A DNA stretch of 64,000 bases from Kamptonema formosum PCC 6407 (GTDB lineage Bacteria; Cyanobacteriota; Cyanobacteriia; Cyanobacteriales; Microcoleaceae). The stretch lies in the NCBI RefSeq assembly GCF_000332155.1, contig NZ_KB235904.1:2339813-2403812 (forward strand). The letters run 5' to 3'. A program made the translations under genes and the position numbers. The notes beneath the pieces were generated by a model that saw nothing but the letters and a program-made list of their open reading frames with translations, had not been told where the DNA came from and made no database searches. Shown piece after piece: positions 52,554-60,883 of this stretch (the stretch's first letter is position 1; the number at the start of each line of letters is the position of its first letter).

Positions 52554-53207
52554 TTAAGAAAGAACTCCCACAGGGCATTCTACTTTTGTGCCACCTAAAC
52601 CGCAATAACCGCCGGGATTTTTGGCTAAGTATTGCTGATGGTAGCCTTCTGCATAGTAGAACTCAGGAGCGTCTAAAATCTCAGTTGTAATCTCGCCGTA
52701 ACCCGCTCCTGAAATGGCTTTTTGATAAGCATCCCGTGTAGCTTCAGCCTGTTTTCTTTGACTGTCTGAATAGACATAAATTCCTGAACGATACTGTGTT
52801 CCAGTGTCATTTCCTTGACGCATTCCTTGGGTGGGATTGTGACTTTCCCAAAACACTTTCAAGAGTGTTTCGTAACTAATAACTTTCGGGTCAAACACCA
52901 CTAGGACTACTTCGTTGTGGCCAGTTTTTCCCGAACAAACTTCTTGATATGTGGGGTTAGGTGTTATCCCTGCGGCGTAGCCAACTGCGGTTGTAAAAAC
53001 TCCTTCTAGTTGCCAGAATTTGCGTTCGGCTCCCCAAAAACAACCCAGACCAAATATTGCCATTTCCATACCTTCTGGAAAAGGAGGTTTGAGGGGATTG
53101 CCGTTGACGAAGTGACTAGAGGGTACAGGCATGGATTCTGCTCGTCCTGGCAATGCTTCTTCTTTTGTAGGCAGGGTTAGCTTTTTGCCCAATCCGAATA
53201 TGGCCAT
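52554..53207 (-). CDS. msrA: Peptide methionine sulfoxide reductase A
   Basis: 217 residues. Reduces the S epimer of methionine sulfoxide in proteins. The catalytic motif is GCFWG with Cys56, and the fold continues with [54 protein letters not shown] and [20 protein letters not shown]. The last Cys pair may act in recycling. The N-terminus carries a 48-residue extension beginning MAIFGLGKK, which echoes the later [11 protein letters not shown]. The extension is common in cyanobacterial MsrA. Confidence 0.97.
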   Translation of the reverse strand: MAIFGLGKKLTLPTKEEALPGRAESMPVPSSHFVNGNPLKPPFPEGMEMAIFGLGCFWGAERKFWQLEGVFTTAVGYAAGITPNPTYQEVCSGKTGHNEVVLVVFDPKVISYETLLKVFWESHNPTQGMRQGNDTGTQYRSGIYVYSDSQRKQAEATRDAYQKAISGAGYGEITTEILDAPEFYYAEGYHQQYLAKNPGGYCGLGGTKVECPVGVLS

Positions 53208-53300
53208 AAGTTCTAATTTTGTTTGAGTGACAGCTTTACGTTCCTTAATAATAGCACTTATGATTTGAAGTTGCTAGAAACGATCTAAGCTGTTAGGCAT

Positions 53301-53915
53301 CTAAACTGAATTTTTAGATGCTAAAATCAAGTGCATTAAACCATTGATTAAGCGATCGCGCTCCATGGGGATAATCTCTGCACCGTGCAGGATCTCTTGG
53401 GTCATCAGATAATATACTACTGACCCAATAAAAATTCGCGCCGTTGCTTCTGGATCGGGTAGATTCAGCTCTGGGTGAGAACTTAAGTAATAAGTTAGTC
53501 GCTGTATGCCAATTTTGGCGAAGTTGCTAATAAACATTTGTGCTAATTCGGGAAAACGCCCCGATTCGCCCACGACTAATCTAATAAATATCAGAAACTC
53601 GGCATCGCATTTCTTGTGTTCGATCAAAGTCAGGGCTAATTGCCGCAGAGCTTGCTCTGGGTTCTCTGACTCTAGTTGAATATACAGAATTTTTTCTTCC
53701 GCCAACCGCTGCATCAAGGCACTAAATAACCCTTCTTTATCCTTAAAGTGGCTGTAAACCGTCGCTTTGGACACTCCCGCCGCCGTCGCTACCCGATCCA
53801 TGCTCGTTGAGGCGTACCCGTGAGTCAGGAACTCCTGCATCGCTCCCAACAGGATTTTTTCGGCTTTGTCAACGGTGGTGGCGGGGTCTAGTTCGTTCAG
53901 TTTTGCTCGTTTCAT
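53301..53915 (-). CDS. TetR/AcrR-family repressor
   Basis: 204 residues. The N-terminal HTH is ILLGAMQEFLTHGYASTSMD followed by RVATAAGVSKATVYSHFKDK, the classical TetR signature. The ligand-binding domain continues to the C-terminus with the AcrR_TetR_C-type pattern LIEHKKCDAEFLIFIRLVVG. Its gene is divergent from the exporter operon at 54022-57658, and two palindromic operator sites lie between them (53958-54003). It likely represses the exporter and possibly itself. Confidence 0.95.
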   Translation of the reverse strand: MKRAKLNELDPATTVDKAEKILLGAMQEFLTHGYASTSMDRVATAAGVSKATVYSHFKDKEGLFSALMQRLAEEKILYIQLESENPEQALRQLALTLIEHKKCDAEFLIFIRLVVGESGRFPELAQMFISNFAKIGIQRLTYYLSSHPELNLPDPEATARIFIGSVVYYLMTQEILHGAEIIPMERDRLINGLMHLILASKNSV

Positions 53916-53957
53916 AGTGGTTATCTAAAAGTTTGGTTTGGGGGTTGACATCATTAT

Positions 53958-54003
53958 ACTAGACAGTTTAGTATAAGTTTAACACAAAACTAAACCGTAT
54001 AGT
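53958..54003. promoter_or_regulatory. Paired TetR-type operators upstream of the exporter operon
   Basis: Two 15-bp near-palindromes: ACTAGACAGTTTAGT (53958-53972) and ACTAAACCGTATAGT (53989-54003), each one mismatch from ACTAAAC-N-GTTTAGT. Their centres are 31 bp apart, about three helical turns, so bound dimers would face the same side. They lie between divergent tetR and the HlyD-like gene, next to TTGACA at 53945-53950. Confidence 0.8.
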
Positions 54004-54021
54004 TCTTCACTGAGGTGTGTT

Positions 54022-55422
54022 ATGGTACACCGCGCCACCGCCGAAAGTTTCTTCTCAAATCCGTCTCTCACCCGCCAACTCCTAACCCTAGCCGCAGTCA
54101 CAACTGTAGTTGCTGCTGGTGGAACTGCTTACGTGCTGCGATCGCACTCCCCCCAGGAAGTCGCGATCGCCACCGTCCCCCAAATCACCACCGTCACCGC
54201 CTTGGGAAGACTCGAACCCCAAGGGGAAGCGATCGCGCTTTCCGCCTCTAGTTCCGCTGAAGGCAATCGCATCGACAAACTGCTAGTAAAAGAAGGAGAT
54301 TGGGTAAAAACAGGACAAACGATCGCCATCCTTGATAGTCGCGATCGCCTGTTGGCCGCCTTAGAGCAAGCACAACAACAAGTCCGAGTCAGCCAAGCCA
54401 AACTCGCCACAGTCAAAGCGGGGGCAAAAAGCGGAGAAATCCAAGCTCAAGAAGCCGCGATCGCCCGTTTACAAGCCGAACGCCGCACGGATATTGAAGC
54501 CGCCGAAGCCGTACTCAACCGCTTAGAAGCCGAACGACGCACGGATATTGAAGGACAAAAAGCTGCGATCGCTCGTATTCAAGCTGAAAAAGAAGGTGAA
54601 ATCGCAGGTCAAGAAGCCGCGATCGCCCGACTCAAAGCCGAACTCGAAAACGCCAAAACCGAAGCCCAGCGCTACGAACAACTCAACCAAGAAGGAGCCA
54701 TTTCTACTCAACAACGAGACAGCAAACAGCTAACTCTGGAAACCGCGCAACAGAAACTCAACGAAGCCCGAACCAACCTCACCCGCATACATTCCTCCCG
54801 CCAACAACAACTCAACGAAGCCGAGGCCAAACTCAGCCAAATTTACCAATCACGGGCCTCCCAAATCGACGAAGCCAAAGCCAAACTCAACCAATCCCAA
54901 ACAGCACAACGCGCCCAGATTATAGAAGCTGAAGCTAACCTAGATCGCATCTCCGAAATCCGGCCCACCGACATCCAAACCGCAGAAGCCGAAGTCAGCG
55001 CTGCGATCGCCACCGCCAAGCAAGCCCAAGCCAACCTCGATCTCGCCTACATCCGCGCCCCCAAAGACGCGCAAGTGCTCAAAATTTACACCTATCCAGG
55101 GGAAAAAGTCGGTAATGATGGCATCGTCCAACTCGGACAAACTCACAATATGTACGCCGTAGCTGAAGTCTACGAAAGCGATATTGAAGGAGTAAAAATT
55201 GGGCAAAAAGCCAAAATTACTAGCACTTCTTTAAGCGGCGAATTACAGGGAAACGTAGAACAAATTGGGCTACAAGTTCTCAAACAAAATGTAATTAATG
55301 CCGATCCTTCCGCCAACATTGACGGTCGCATTATTGAAGTGAAAATCCGGTTAAATGAAACCTCCAGCCAGAAAGTTGCAGGATTAACAAATTTGCAAGT
55401 TAAGGTGGTAATTGAAAAATGA
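54022..55422 (+). CDS. devB: DevB-type membrane fusion protein (HlyD family)
   Basis: 466 residues. One N-terminal membrane helix (LLTLAAVTTVVAAGGTAYVL, about 19-38), a lipoyl/barrel-sandwich half (VTALGRLEPQGEAIALSA, GDWVKTGQTIAILDSRDRLL) and a long Ala/Glu/Gln-rich coiled coil (about 105-310). The coiled coil has tandem repeats such as EAAIARLQAERRTDIEAAE. The second barrel half includes AYIRAPKDAQVLKIYTYPGE. DevB bridges the plasma-membrane pump to an outer-membrane TolC. It overlaps devC by 4 nt (ATGA). Confidence 0.93.
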   Translation: MVHRATAESFFSNPSLTRQLLTLAAVTTVVAAGGTAYVLRSHSPQEVAIATVPQITTVTALGRLEPQGEAIALSASSSAEGNRIDKLLVKEGDWVKTGQTIAILDSRDRLLAALEQAQQQVRVSQAKLATVKAGAKSGEIQAQEAAIARLQAERRTDIEAAEAVLNRLEAERRTDIEGQKAAIARIQAEKEGEIAGQEAAIARLKAELENAKTEAQRYEQLNQEGAISTQQRDSKQLTLETAQQKLNEARTNLTRIHSSRQQQLNEAEAKLSQIYQSRASQIDEAKAKLNQSQTAQRAQIIEAEANLDRISEIRPTDIQTAEAEVSAAIATAKQAQANLDLAYIRAPKDAQVLKIYTYPGEKVGNDGIVQLGQTHNMYAVAEVYESDIEGVKIGQKAKITSTSLSGELQGNVEQIGLQVLKQNVINADPSANIDGRIIEVKIRLNETSSQKVAGLTNLQVKVVIEK

Positions 55423-56603
55423 TTGGATTAATTAAACACCTCCAAGAACTTCAACGCCGCACTCCTTTAGGATGGCTACAACTCAGTCACGACAAAGGGA
55501 GAATGTTAGTAGCCACTGCCGGAATAGCCTTTGCCGACATCCTGATGTTTATGCAGTTTGGCTTTCAAAATGCCCTTTATAGCAGTAATACCCGCCTGCA
55601 CCAAGTCCTCGATGCTGACATAGTTTTAATCAGTCCCCAAGCTCAAAACCTGATCAATTTATCAGATTTTCCGAGGCGGCGTTTATATCAAGCCATGAAC
55701 GTGCCCGGAGTGGAATCAGCAGATGTTTTTTATGCCAAAGTAGCCCGCTGGAAAAACCCTCAAACCCGCGAAAAAAGTTCTATATTAGTAATTGGTTTTA
55801 ACCCTGAGCGTCCAGCCTTTGACTTGCCAGAATTAAAACAGAATACGGCAGATATTAAACTCCCGGATACAGTTTTATTCGATCGAGGTTCTAGGGGGGA
55901 ATACAAACAGGCGATCGCTCAAATTGAACAGGGAAAAACCGTCACAACAGAAATCGACCGACGCACAATTACGATTAGTGGCTTATTCAATGTTGGCGCA
56001 TCTTTTGCGGCTGACGGTAGCATAATGACCAGCGATCAAAACTTTCTGCGGTTATTTCCTAAGCAAGAAGCTAGTAGCATTAATGCAGGTTTAATTTATT
56101 TGAAAGCTGGTGCCGATCCCGTGCAGGTACAAACAGCCTTAAAAGCTTACCTACCAAATGATGTTAAAGTATTGACAAAAACAGAGTTTATTGAATTTGA
56201 AAAAGAATATTGGTTTACCAATACAGCCATTGGTTTTGTCTTTAATATAGGCGTAGCAATGGGTTTCATGGTAGGTGTGATTATTGTCTATCAAGTGCTT
56301 TCTACGGATGTCAGCGATCACTTGGCTGAATATGCGACTTTTAAAGCAATGGGATACCGTAGTATGTATTTACTGAGTATCGTCTTTGAAGAGGCATTAA
56401 TTCTTTCTATTCTGGGATTTTTGCCGGGAGTTGGAATTTCTGTAGGGCTTTATTCCTTAACCAGAAAAGCCACAAATTTACCCATGTATATGACATTAAT
56501 CAGAGCTTTCATGGTATTAAGTTTAACGCTGATTATGTGCCTAATTTCCGGTACGATCGCTACTCGGAAATTGCAAGCAGCAGATCCTGCTGATATATTT
56601 TAG
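55419..56603 (+). CDS. devC: DevC-type ABC transporter permease
   Basis: 394 residues of the MacB/FtsX-like permease class. TM1 is about residues 28-45 (RMLVATAGIAFADILMFMQF), with a large periplasmic domain between TM1 and TM2. Three more helices near the C-terminus follow (FVFNIGVAMGFMVGVIIVYQ, LGFLPGVGISVGLYSL, MVLSLTLIMCLISGTIA). In Anabaena the DevBCA pump exports heterocyst glycolipids; other paralogues exist in cyanobacteria without heterocysts, so the substrate here is open. It overlaps devB by 4 nt. Confidence 0.93.
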   Translation: MIGLIKHLQELQRRTPLGWLQLSHDKGRMLVATAGIAFADILMFMQFGFQNALYSSNTRLHQVLDADIVLISPQAQNLINLSDFPRRRLYQAMNVPGVESADVFYAKVARWKNPQTREKSSILVIGFNPERPAFDLPELKQNTADIKLPDTVLFDRGSRGEYKQAIAQIEQGKTVTTEIDRRTITISGLFNVGASFAADGSIMTSDQNFLRLFPKQEASSINAGLIYLKAGADPVQVQTALKAYLPNDVKVLTKTEFIEFEKEYWFTNTAIGFVFNIGVAMGFMVGVIIVYQVLSTDVSDHLAEYATFKAMGYRSMYLLSIVFEEALILSILGFLPGVGISVGLYSLTRKATNLPMYMTLIRAFMVLSLTLIMCLISGTIATRKLQAADPADIF

Positions 56604-56654
56604 CTAATTGCTAATTGCTAATATCAAGTTCGTTTGATTGTAACTTGCATAATA

Positions 56655-56876
56655 TCAAGTTTTGTAGGGGCGGGTTCGCCTAAATATTTGATACCTACCG
56701 ACAAACTGGATAAACCCGCCCCGGCCATGCTTATCGGTTGCTACCGGACTTGATATACTTGCTAAAATTATCTCTGATATTAAGTCGGGTAACAGGAAAC
56801 TTGGGTGCGGGGCGAGTTTATAAAATTTGTCGCTATTGCAATATCTGGGCGAACCCGCCCCTACAAAATTTGACAG
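56655..56876. repeat. MITE-like repeat with GTAGGGGCGGGTTCG ends
   Basis: TTTTGTAGGGGCGGGTTCGCC (from about 56658) and GGCGAACCCGCCCCTACAAAA (to about 56872) are inverted ends of a ~215-nt segment. It sits between devC and devA and includes a direct GATAAACCCGCCCCGG patch. Open frames across it (such as an N-terminal extension of devA) are artefacts. Confidence 0.85.
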
Positions 56877-56920
56877 AATACAAGCCTGGATCGAGCCGTT
56901 CACTAACTGAATTAATCGCT

Positions 56921-57658
56921 ATGAAATCCATAGAAATAGACTACAAAACAGATAAAAGTTCAACTGTAAACTTTCCATCTCAACCTGTAATTGACATTCA
57001 ACATCTCAACCACTATTTCGGTGAAGGACAACTAAAAAAGCAAGTATTATATGATATCAACCTCGAAATTAATGCTGGAGAAATTGTCATTATGACAGGG
57101 CCATCTGGCTCAGGCAAAACAACCCTCTTAACGTTAATAGGAGGATTGCGATCCGCACAGATAGGAAGCATCAAAATTATTGGTAAAGAACTCTGCGGTG
57201 CTAGTGAAGAAAAATTAGTCCAGGCGCGACGCAAAACAGGCTATATTTTCCAAGCACATAATTTGCACCGGAGTTTGACAGCGCTACAAAACGTACAAAT
57301 GGGATTAGAATTACATCGAAAGATATCTAAAGCAGAAATGCGCGATCGCGCCGCAAAAATGTTAGAGTTAGTAGGATTAGAACAACGCATCAATTATTAT
57401 CCCGATGACTTATCTGGCGGTCAAAAACAACGGGTAGCGATCGCGCGTGCTCTCGTTAGTCAGCCGCAAATAGTCTTAGCAGATGAACCTACCGCCGCAC
57501 TAGATAGCAAATCCGGCCGAGAAGTGGTAAATTTAATGCAAAAGCTTGCTAAAGAACAAAGTTGTACGATTCTGTTAGTCACCCACGATAATCGAATTTT
57601 AGACATTGCCGATCGCATCGTTGATATGGAAGATGGGAAATTAACGTCAGAGAATTAA
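56921..57658 (+). CDS. devA: DevA-type ABC transporter ATPase
   Basis: 245 residues from the ATG at 56921 (MKSIEIDYKTDKSSTVNF). A longer reading upstream runs through the MITE-like repeat and was rejected. Motifs are Walker A TGPSGSGKTTLLTLIGGLRS, the Q loop IFQAHNLHRSL, the signature DDLSGGQKQRVAIARAL, Walker B IVLADEPTAALD and the H loop LVTHDNR. LolD/MacB-like class. It powers the DevC permease. The 317-nt repeat-bearing gap from devC is unusual for this operon. Confidence 0.96.
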   Translation: MKSIEIDYKTDKSSTVNFPSQPVIDIQHLNHYFGEGQLKKQVLYDINLEINAGEIVIMTGPSGSGKTTLLTLIGGLRSAQIGSIKIIGKELCGASEEKLVQARRKTGYIFQAHNLHRSLTALQNVQMGLELHRKISKAEMRDRAAKMLELVGLEQRINYYPDDLSGGQKQRVAIARALVSQPQIVLADEPTAALDSKSGREVVNLMQKLAKEQSCTILLVTHDNRILDIADRIVDMEDGKLTSEN

Positions 57659-57994
57659 GTTCAGACTTCGATCGCGCCTGTAGTGCAACACACTCTTTTT
57701 GCTGAGTCTGAATTTTCTGCGCGATCGCCAGCCCAAAAGTCCCTTGTTTCGTGGCGATTACACTCCATCGAACTCACGTTTATCAACCTTCTAATTCCTT
57801 CTAATTTTGATTCAGCTTAACTTAAAGAATTTCTACCGCAAGAAATAGATCGAACTCTATCTCATGAGGGATATCAATATAAAAAAAAGTAAATGTAGCA
57901 ACTGTTTAATGACTTATCTGGCTCAAAAGGTACATGACTTTCATCCTATTAATGATTAAGGTTTGGGTGAAATGACAAATTTAGGAGAACAGTA
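57659..57994. other. Intergenic region without recognised gene
   Basis: 336 nt after devA, with two HIP1-type GCGATCGC/GATCGC sites near its left end and an AT-rich right part ending in GGAGAACAG before the SLH remnant. No hairpin terminator of note, no ORF. Confidence 0.45.
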
Positions 57995-58277
57995 ATGAAA
58001 CTTCGTTATTGGTACACCTCGACGTTAGGCGTAACACTGCTCACTTTAGGACTTGCGGCGGGCGCAATTGCACCTTATCTTGTTACCACTTCGACTCCGG
58101 CACTAGCGACTTCACCTGCAAATACGAGCTTTCCTGATACACAAAATTATTGGACACAGCCCTTCATTCATAATTTGGCAGAACGCGATATTGATTATCA
58201 CAGGCTATCCTGACAATACCTTCCGCCCTGAACAACTCGCAGACCAACCAGCGGCTCAATATGTGGTGGGTCGTTAG
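57995..58277 (+). pseudogene. S-layer homology (SLH) domain gene, frameshifted and truncated
   Basis: The gene starts with a signal peptide (KLRYWYTSTLGVTLLTLGLA, GAIAPYLVTTSTPALA). The first part of an SLH domain follows: TSFPDTQNYWTQPFIHNLAERDI. An insertion near 58191 shifts the frame: the initial frame ends at 58213. The other frame continues as TGYPDNTFRPEQLADQ to a stop at 58275-58277. The SLH motif (TGYPDNTFRPE) is thus cut in two. The rest of a normal SLH protein, which would be several hundred residues, is absent. Presumably a stub of a secreted or outer-envelope protein. Confidence 0.8.
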
Positions 58278-58298
58278 TCTTATTGAGAGAGAGCTTTT

Positions 58299-58916
58299 AT
58301 GCAAAGGGTTGAAAAACAATCACTAGAGTCGAAACTCGAAAAAATCGGCAATGTTTTGCGCGTAACTGGGTGGATTGGACTTTCTGCTCAAATTGGCTTT
58401 GGCGCAATTGCTTTATTGATGGTTGTGTTCGCGATCGCGGGTCGAAATTTCAGTCAGGTGACTGCACTTCCATCGGGCGTAACTCCCGGTATTGGCGTGA
58501 ATCTCAACCGAGGTGTCACTCCAGGCATTGGAATTGGAATCTTTTGGGCAGTCTGTGGCATTCTGGCGCTGCTGGTGGGGATTTACTTTGCTTTTCGTCA
58601 AACACGATTTGCCAAACGTTTGCGCCATGCAGACACCATGAAACATCCGCCAAAATCGGAGGTCATGAAAGTCCTACGTTTAAGCGCGATCGTCGGCCTA
58701 GTGGGAATGCTGCTAACGATCTTAGGTGGAGGCGCAACGTTAGGGGTACTGTTCTCCAAAGCGATCGCTCAGCCCCAAGGTGTTGCTATTTACAACCCAA
58801 CTCGCGTGATTCGTTCGCTCGATATCATCGTGGCAATGGCAAACATGAGCGGCATTGCTGCCCACTTTGTGGGTACTGTTGCTTCTCTGAGCGTGTTTGA
58901 ATGGCTGCATCGTTAA
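58299..58916 (+). CDS. DUF3611 family membrane protein
   Basis: 205 residues with four hydrophobic helices: RVTGWIGLSAQIGFGAIALL, IGIFWAVCGILALLVGIYFA, VLRLSAIVGLVGMLLTIL, and SLDIIVAMANMSGIAAHFVG. A basic segment FRQTRFAKRLRHADTMKHPP lies between TM2 and TM3. I recognise the pattern as DUF3611, a cyanobacterial/plastid family of unknown role. A perfect internal duplicate of the loop (GVTPGIGV, then GVTPGIGI) is visible. It heads a co-directional cassette with the genes at 59001-64000. Confidence 0.85.
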   Translation: MQRVEKQSLESKLEKIGNVLRVTGWIGLSAQIGFGAIALLMVVFAIAGRNFSQVTALPSGVTPGIGVNLNRGVTPGIGIGIFWAVCGILALLVGIYFAFRQTRFAKRLRHADTMKHPPKSEVMKVLRLSAIVGLVGMLLTILGGGATLGVLFSKAIAQPQGVAIYNPTRVIRSLDIIVAMANMSGIAAHFVGTVASLSVFEWLHR

Positions 58917-59000
58917 TTCACTAATAAGCTCAGCTTCAATGAGCTAATAGCTTGATGCTTGAGAACTGGAAAAACGCTTCTGTTAGAGGATGAAAAGCCA

Positions 59001-60233
59001 ATGCGACAGCTTCTTATGCAAGTGCCACAGGGATGTGGAAAAACAGTTTTAGAGATTGCGAAAGCTTGTGACGGTACTAACCTGGCAAAAATTGAAGCGA
59101 CGGGAGTTCAGCAACCGTTGGACTTGGTATTTGTTCATATTTCCAATGGCAAGCTGGAAAAGCTGCTTGAGAAACTGCAAGATATACCGGATTTAAGCTT
59201 CACGCTGCTGCCAACTGGGATTATGGCACTCCATCCACCTGCTGATGGTGCTGCTACTCAGGTGACAAATGTTGAAGAGCGTAGTCCGATCGAAATCTTT
59301 CTTTCAGGTCTGCAAAGTACCGGATCTTGGAAAGGATTTATCAGCTATGCAGCGATCGCCGGAGTCATCGTATGGATTGGCTTGTATACCAGTACCAGTT
59401 ACCTCTTGGTAGCCGCGATGTTGCTAGCTCCGTTTGCCGGCCCCGCGATGAACACAGCTCTGGCAACCGCAAGGGGCGATCGCCAACTGCTTCGGCGCAG
59501 CGTTGTCCGGTATTTTGCCGCTTTAGGCGTGACGATCGCTACTACTGCTTTACTCAGTTGGATACTCCAGCAGCAGATTCCATCCAATTTGACGATCGAC
59601 AGCAGCCAAATTTCCACAGTTTCAGTTTTGATTCCGCTGACAGCGGGAGCAGCGGGAGCGTTGACCTTAATCCAGTCCGATCGCAGCAGTTTGGTATCGG
59701 GAGCCGCTACTGGAATGCTGGTTGCGGCATCGCTGGCTCCACCCGCAGGCATTGTCGGCATGGCAGGGGCGATCGGGCGTTGGGATTTAGTCACCAATGG
59801 GCTCTTTTTACTACTGCTGCAACTGGGTGGTATCAATTTCTCTGCTGCACTGGTGTTTCGTCTGTTTGGAGGGCTATCCACTCAGGGAGCGCGTTATCAG
59901 CGTGGGCAACGGGGCGTATTTCCAATCTCAGTGGGGATAAGTGCGATCGTGCTGGTCGGCTTGCTGATTTGGCAATTTTCTAGCCCGCCCAACTTAGAAC
60001 GCTCTAGTCGCGCTCAGCGGGCAAATGCTGAATTGCAGCAGGTCGTGCAGCAAAATGATTCCGCTCAACTGGTTGAGTCCAACGTGCGTTTTACCAGAGC
60101 TAATATTCAGGGGCAAAATACCTTGCTGTGTGTGGTGTATGTTCAGCGTCAGCCAGAGGCGACTCAATCGACTGAACAAATCCGCTTTTACAAACTACGC
60201 GAGCAGTTCGAGGCTTACGGCTGTTGCGGGTGA
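59001..60233 (+). CDS. DUF389 membrane protein
   Basis: 410 residues from the ATG at 59001 (MRQLLMQVPQGCGKTVLEIA), preceded by AGAGGA. The longer reading upstream is not family-like. It has an N-terminal soluble ferredoxin-like part and then a DUF389 (TIGR00341-type) membrane domain. Visible helices are SWKGFISYAAIAGVIVWIG, SYLLVAAMLLAPFAGPAMNT, YFAALGVTIATTALLSWIL and LTLIQSDRSSLVSGAATGML. The function is unknown. Its stop overlaps the next ATG by one nucleotide (TGATG). Confidence 0.92.
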   Translation: MRQLLMQVPQGCGKTVLEIAKACDGTNLAKIEATGVQQPLDLVFVHISNGKLEKLLEKLQDIPDLSFTLLPTGIMALHPPADGAATQVTNVEERSPIEIFLSGLQSTGSWKGFISYAAIAGVIVWIGLYTSTSYLLVAAMLLAPFAGPAMNTALATARGDRQLLRRSVVRYFAALGVTIATTALLSWILQQQIPSNLTIDSSQISTVSVLIPLTAGAAGALTLIQSDRSSLVSGAATGMLVAASLAPPAGIVGMAGAIGRWDLVTNGLFLLLLQLGGINFSAALVFRLFGGLSTQGARYQRGQRGVFPISVGISAIVLVGLLIWQFSSPPNLERSSRAQRANAELQQVVQQNDSAQLVESNVRFTRANIQGQNTLLCVVYVQRQPEATQSTEQIRFYKLREQFEAYGCCG

Positions 60234-60676
60234 TGACTCGCACCAATCACAGTATGCGATCGCTTGCAGGCAACTTTGCGCGGCGTGGTTTTGGCTACGT
60301 GATGATGACGACAGCAATCATCACGCTAGTTGGGGCTGCGGGAATGTATGCGTTTGAGCAAGATGCTCCAGATTTGCCCGGATTTGATAGCTACAGCACT
60401 GCGCTTTGGTGGACAGCCATGCTGATGACCACAATGGGATCGGACTACTTTCCCAAAACGGCAGAAGGTCGCATCCTCTGTTTTCTGCTGGCGCTGTATG
60501 CGTTTGCTGTATTTGGCTATGTAACAGCAACGTTAGCCACATTCTTTATCGGACAAGATGCTGACGATGACGAAGCAGAAATTATCGGAGCAAAATCGAT
60601 CGATGCCCTGCGAGACGAAATTACAGCCTTGCGAACCGAGATTCAGAGCTTAAGACAGGAGAATTCACAACTTTAG
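60233..60676 (+). CDS. Two-TM ion channel with non-canonical selectivity filter
   Basis: 147 residues from the ATG at 60233. The two helices are YVMMTTAIITLVGAAGMYAF (about 22-41) and RILCFLLALYAFAVFGYVTA (about 79-98). A pore helix and filter lie between them: LWWTAMLMTTMGSDYFPKT. The filter is TTMGSDY instead of TVGYGD. A C-terminal coiled coil (SIDALRDEITALRTEIQSLR) may tetramerise. It resembles a potassium-channel pore (Ion_trans_2) without voltage sensor. Ion selectivity is uncertain because of the filter change. Confidence 0.8.
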   Translation: MTRTNHSMRSLAGNFARRGFGYVMMTTAIITLVGAAGMYAFEQDAPDLPGFDSYSTALWWTAMLMTTMGSDYFPKTAEGRILCFLLALYAFAVFGYVTATLATFFIGQDADDDEAEIIGAKSIDALRDEITALRTEIQSLRQENSQL

Positions 60677-60883
60677 AGAGAAGTTAGTTCTCATGATTTC
60701 CTTATATGGTGTTGACATTAGACTTGTCGATTAATAACAAGAAAAATGGCTGAAAAACCTGCTACGCATAGGTTGCAGCGATTTTAGCCCCAAGGCTGAA
60801 ATGCCTACTAGATAAGGATTTCAAGGGTTTTGCGTCTGATTTCCAGACAACTCTATTAATTGTCTTTACTACTTTTTTCAGTT

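Noticed and set aside
53945..53977. TTGACA with TATAAG as a devB promoter
   Set aside because: The spacing is about 21 nt, too long for a standard sigma-70 promoter; only the TTGACA was mentioned as a neighbour of the operators.
56738..56920. 61-residue N-terminal extension of DevA
   Set aside because: It reads through the repeat element; the ATG at 56921 gives the normal family length.
59327..59983. 218-codon frame within the DUF389 gene
   Set aside because: Shadow frame; the DUF389 frame is longer and carries the membrane helices.
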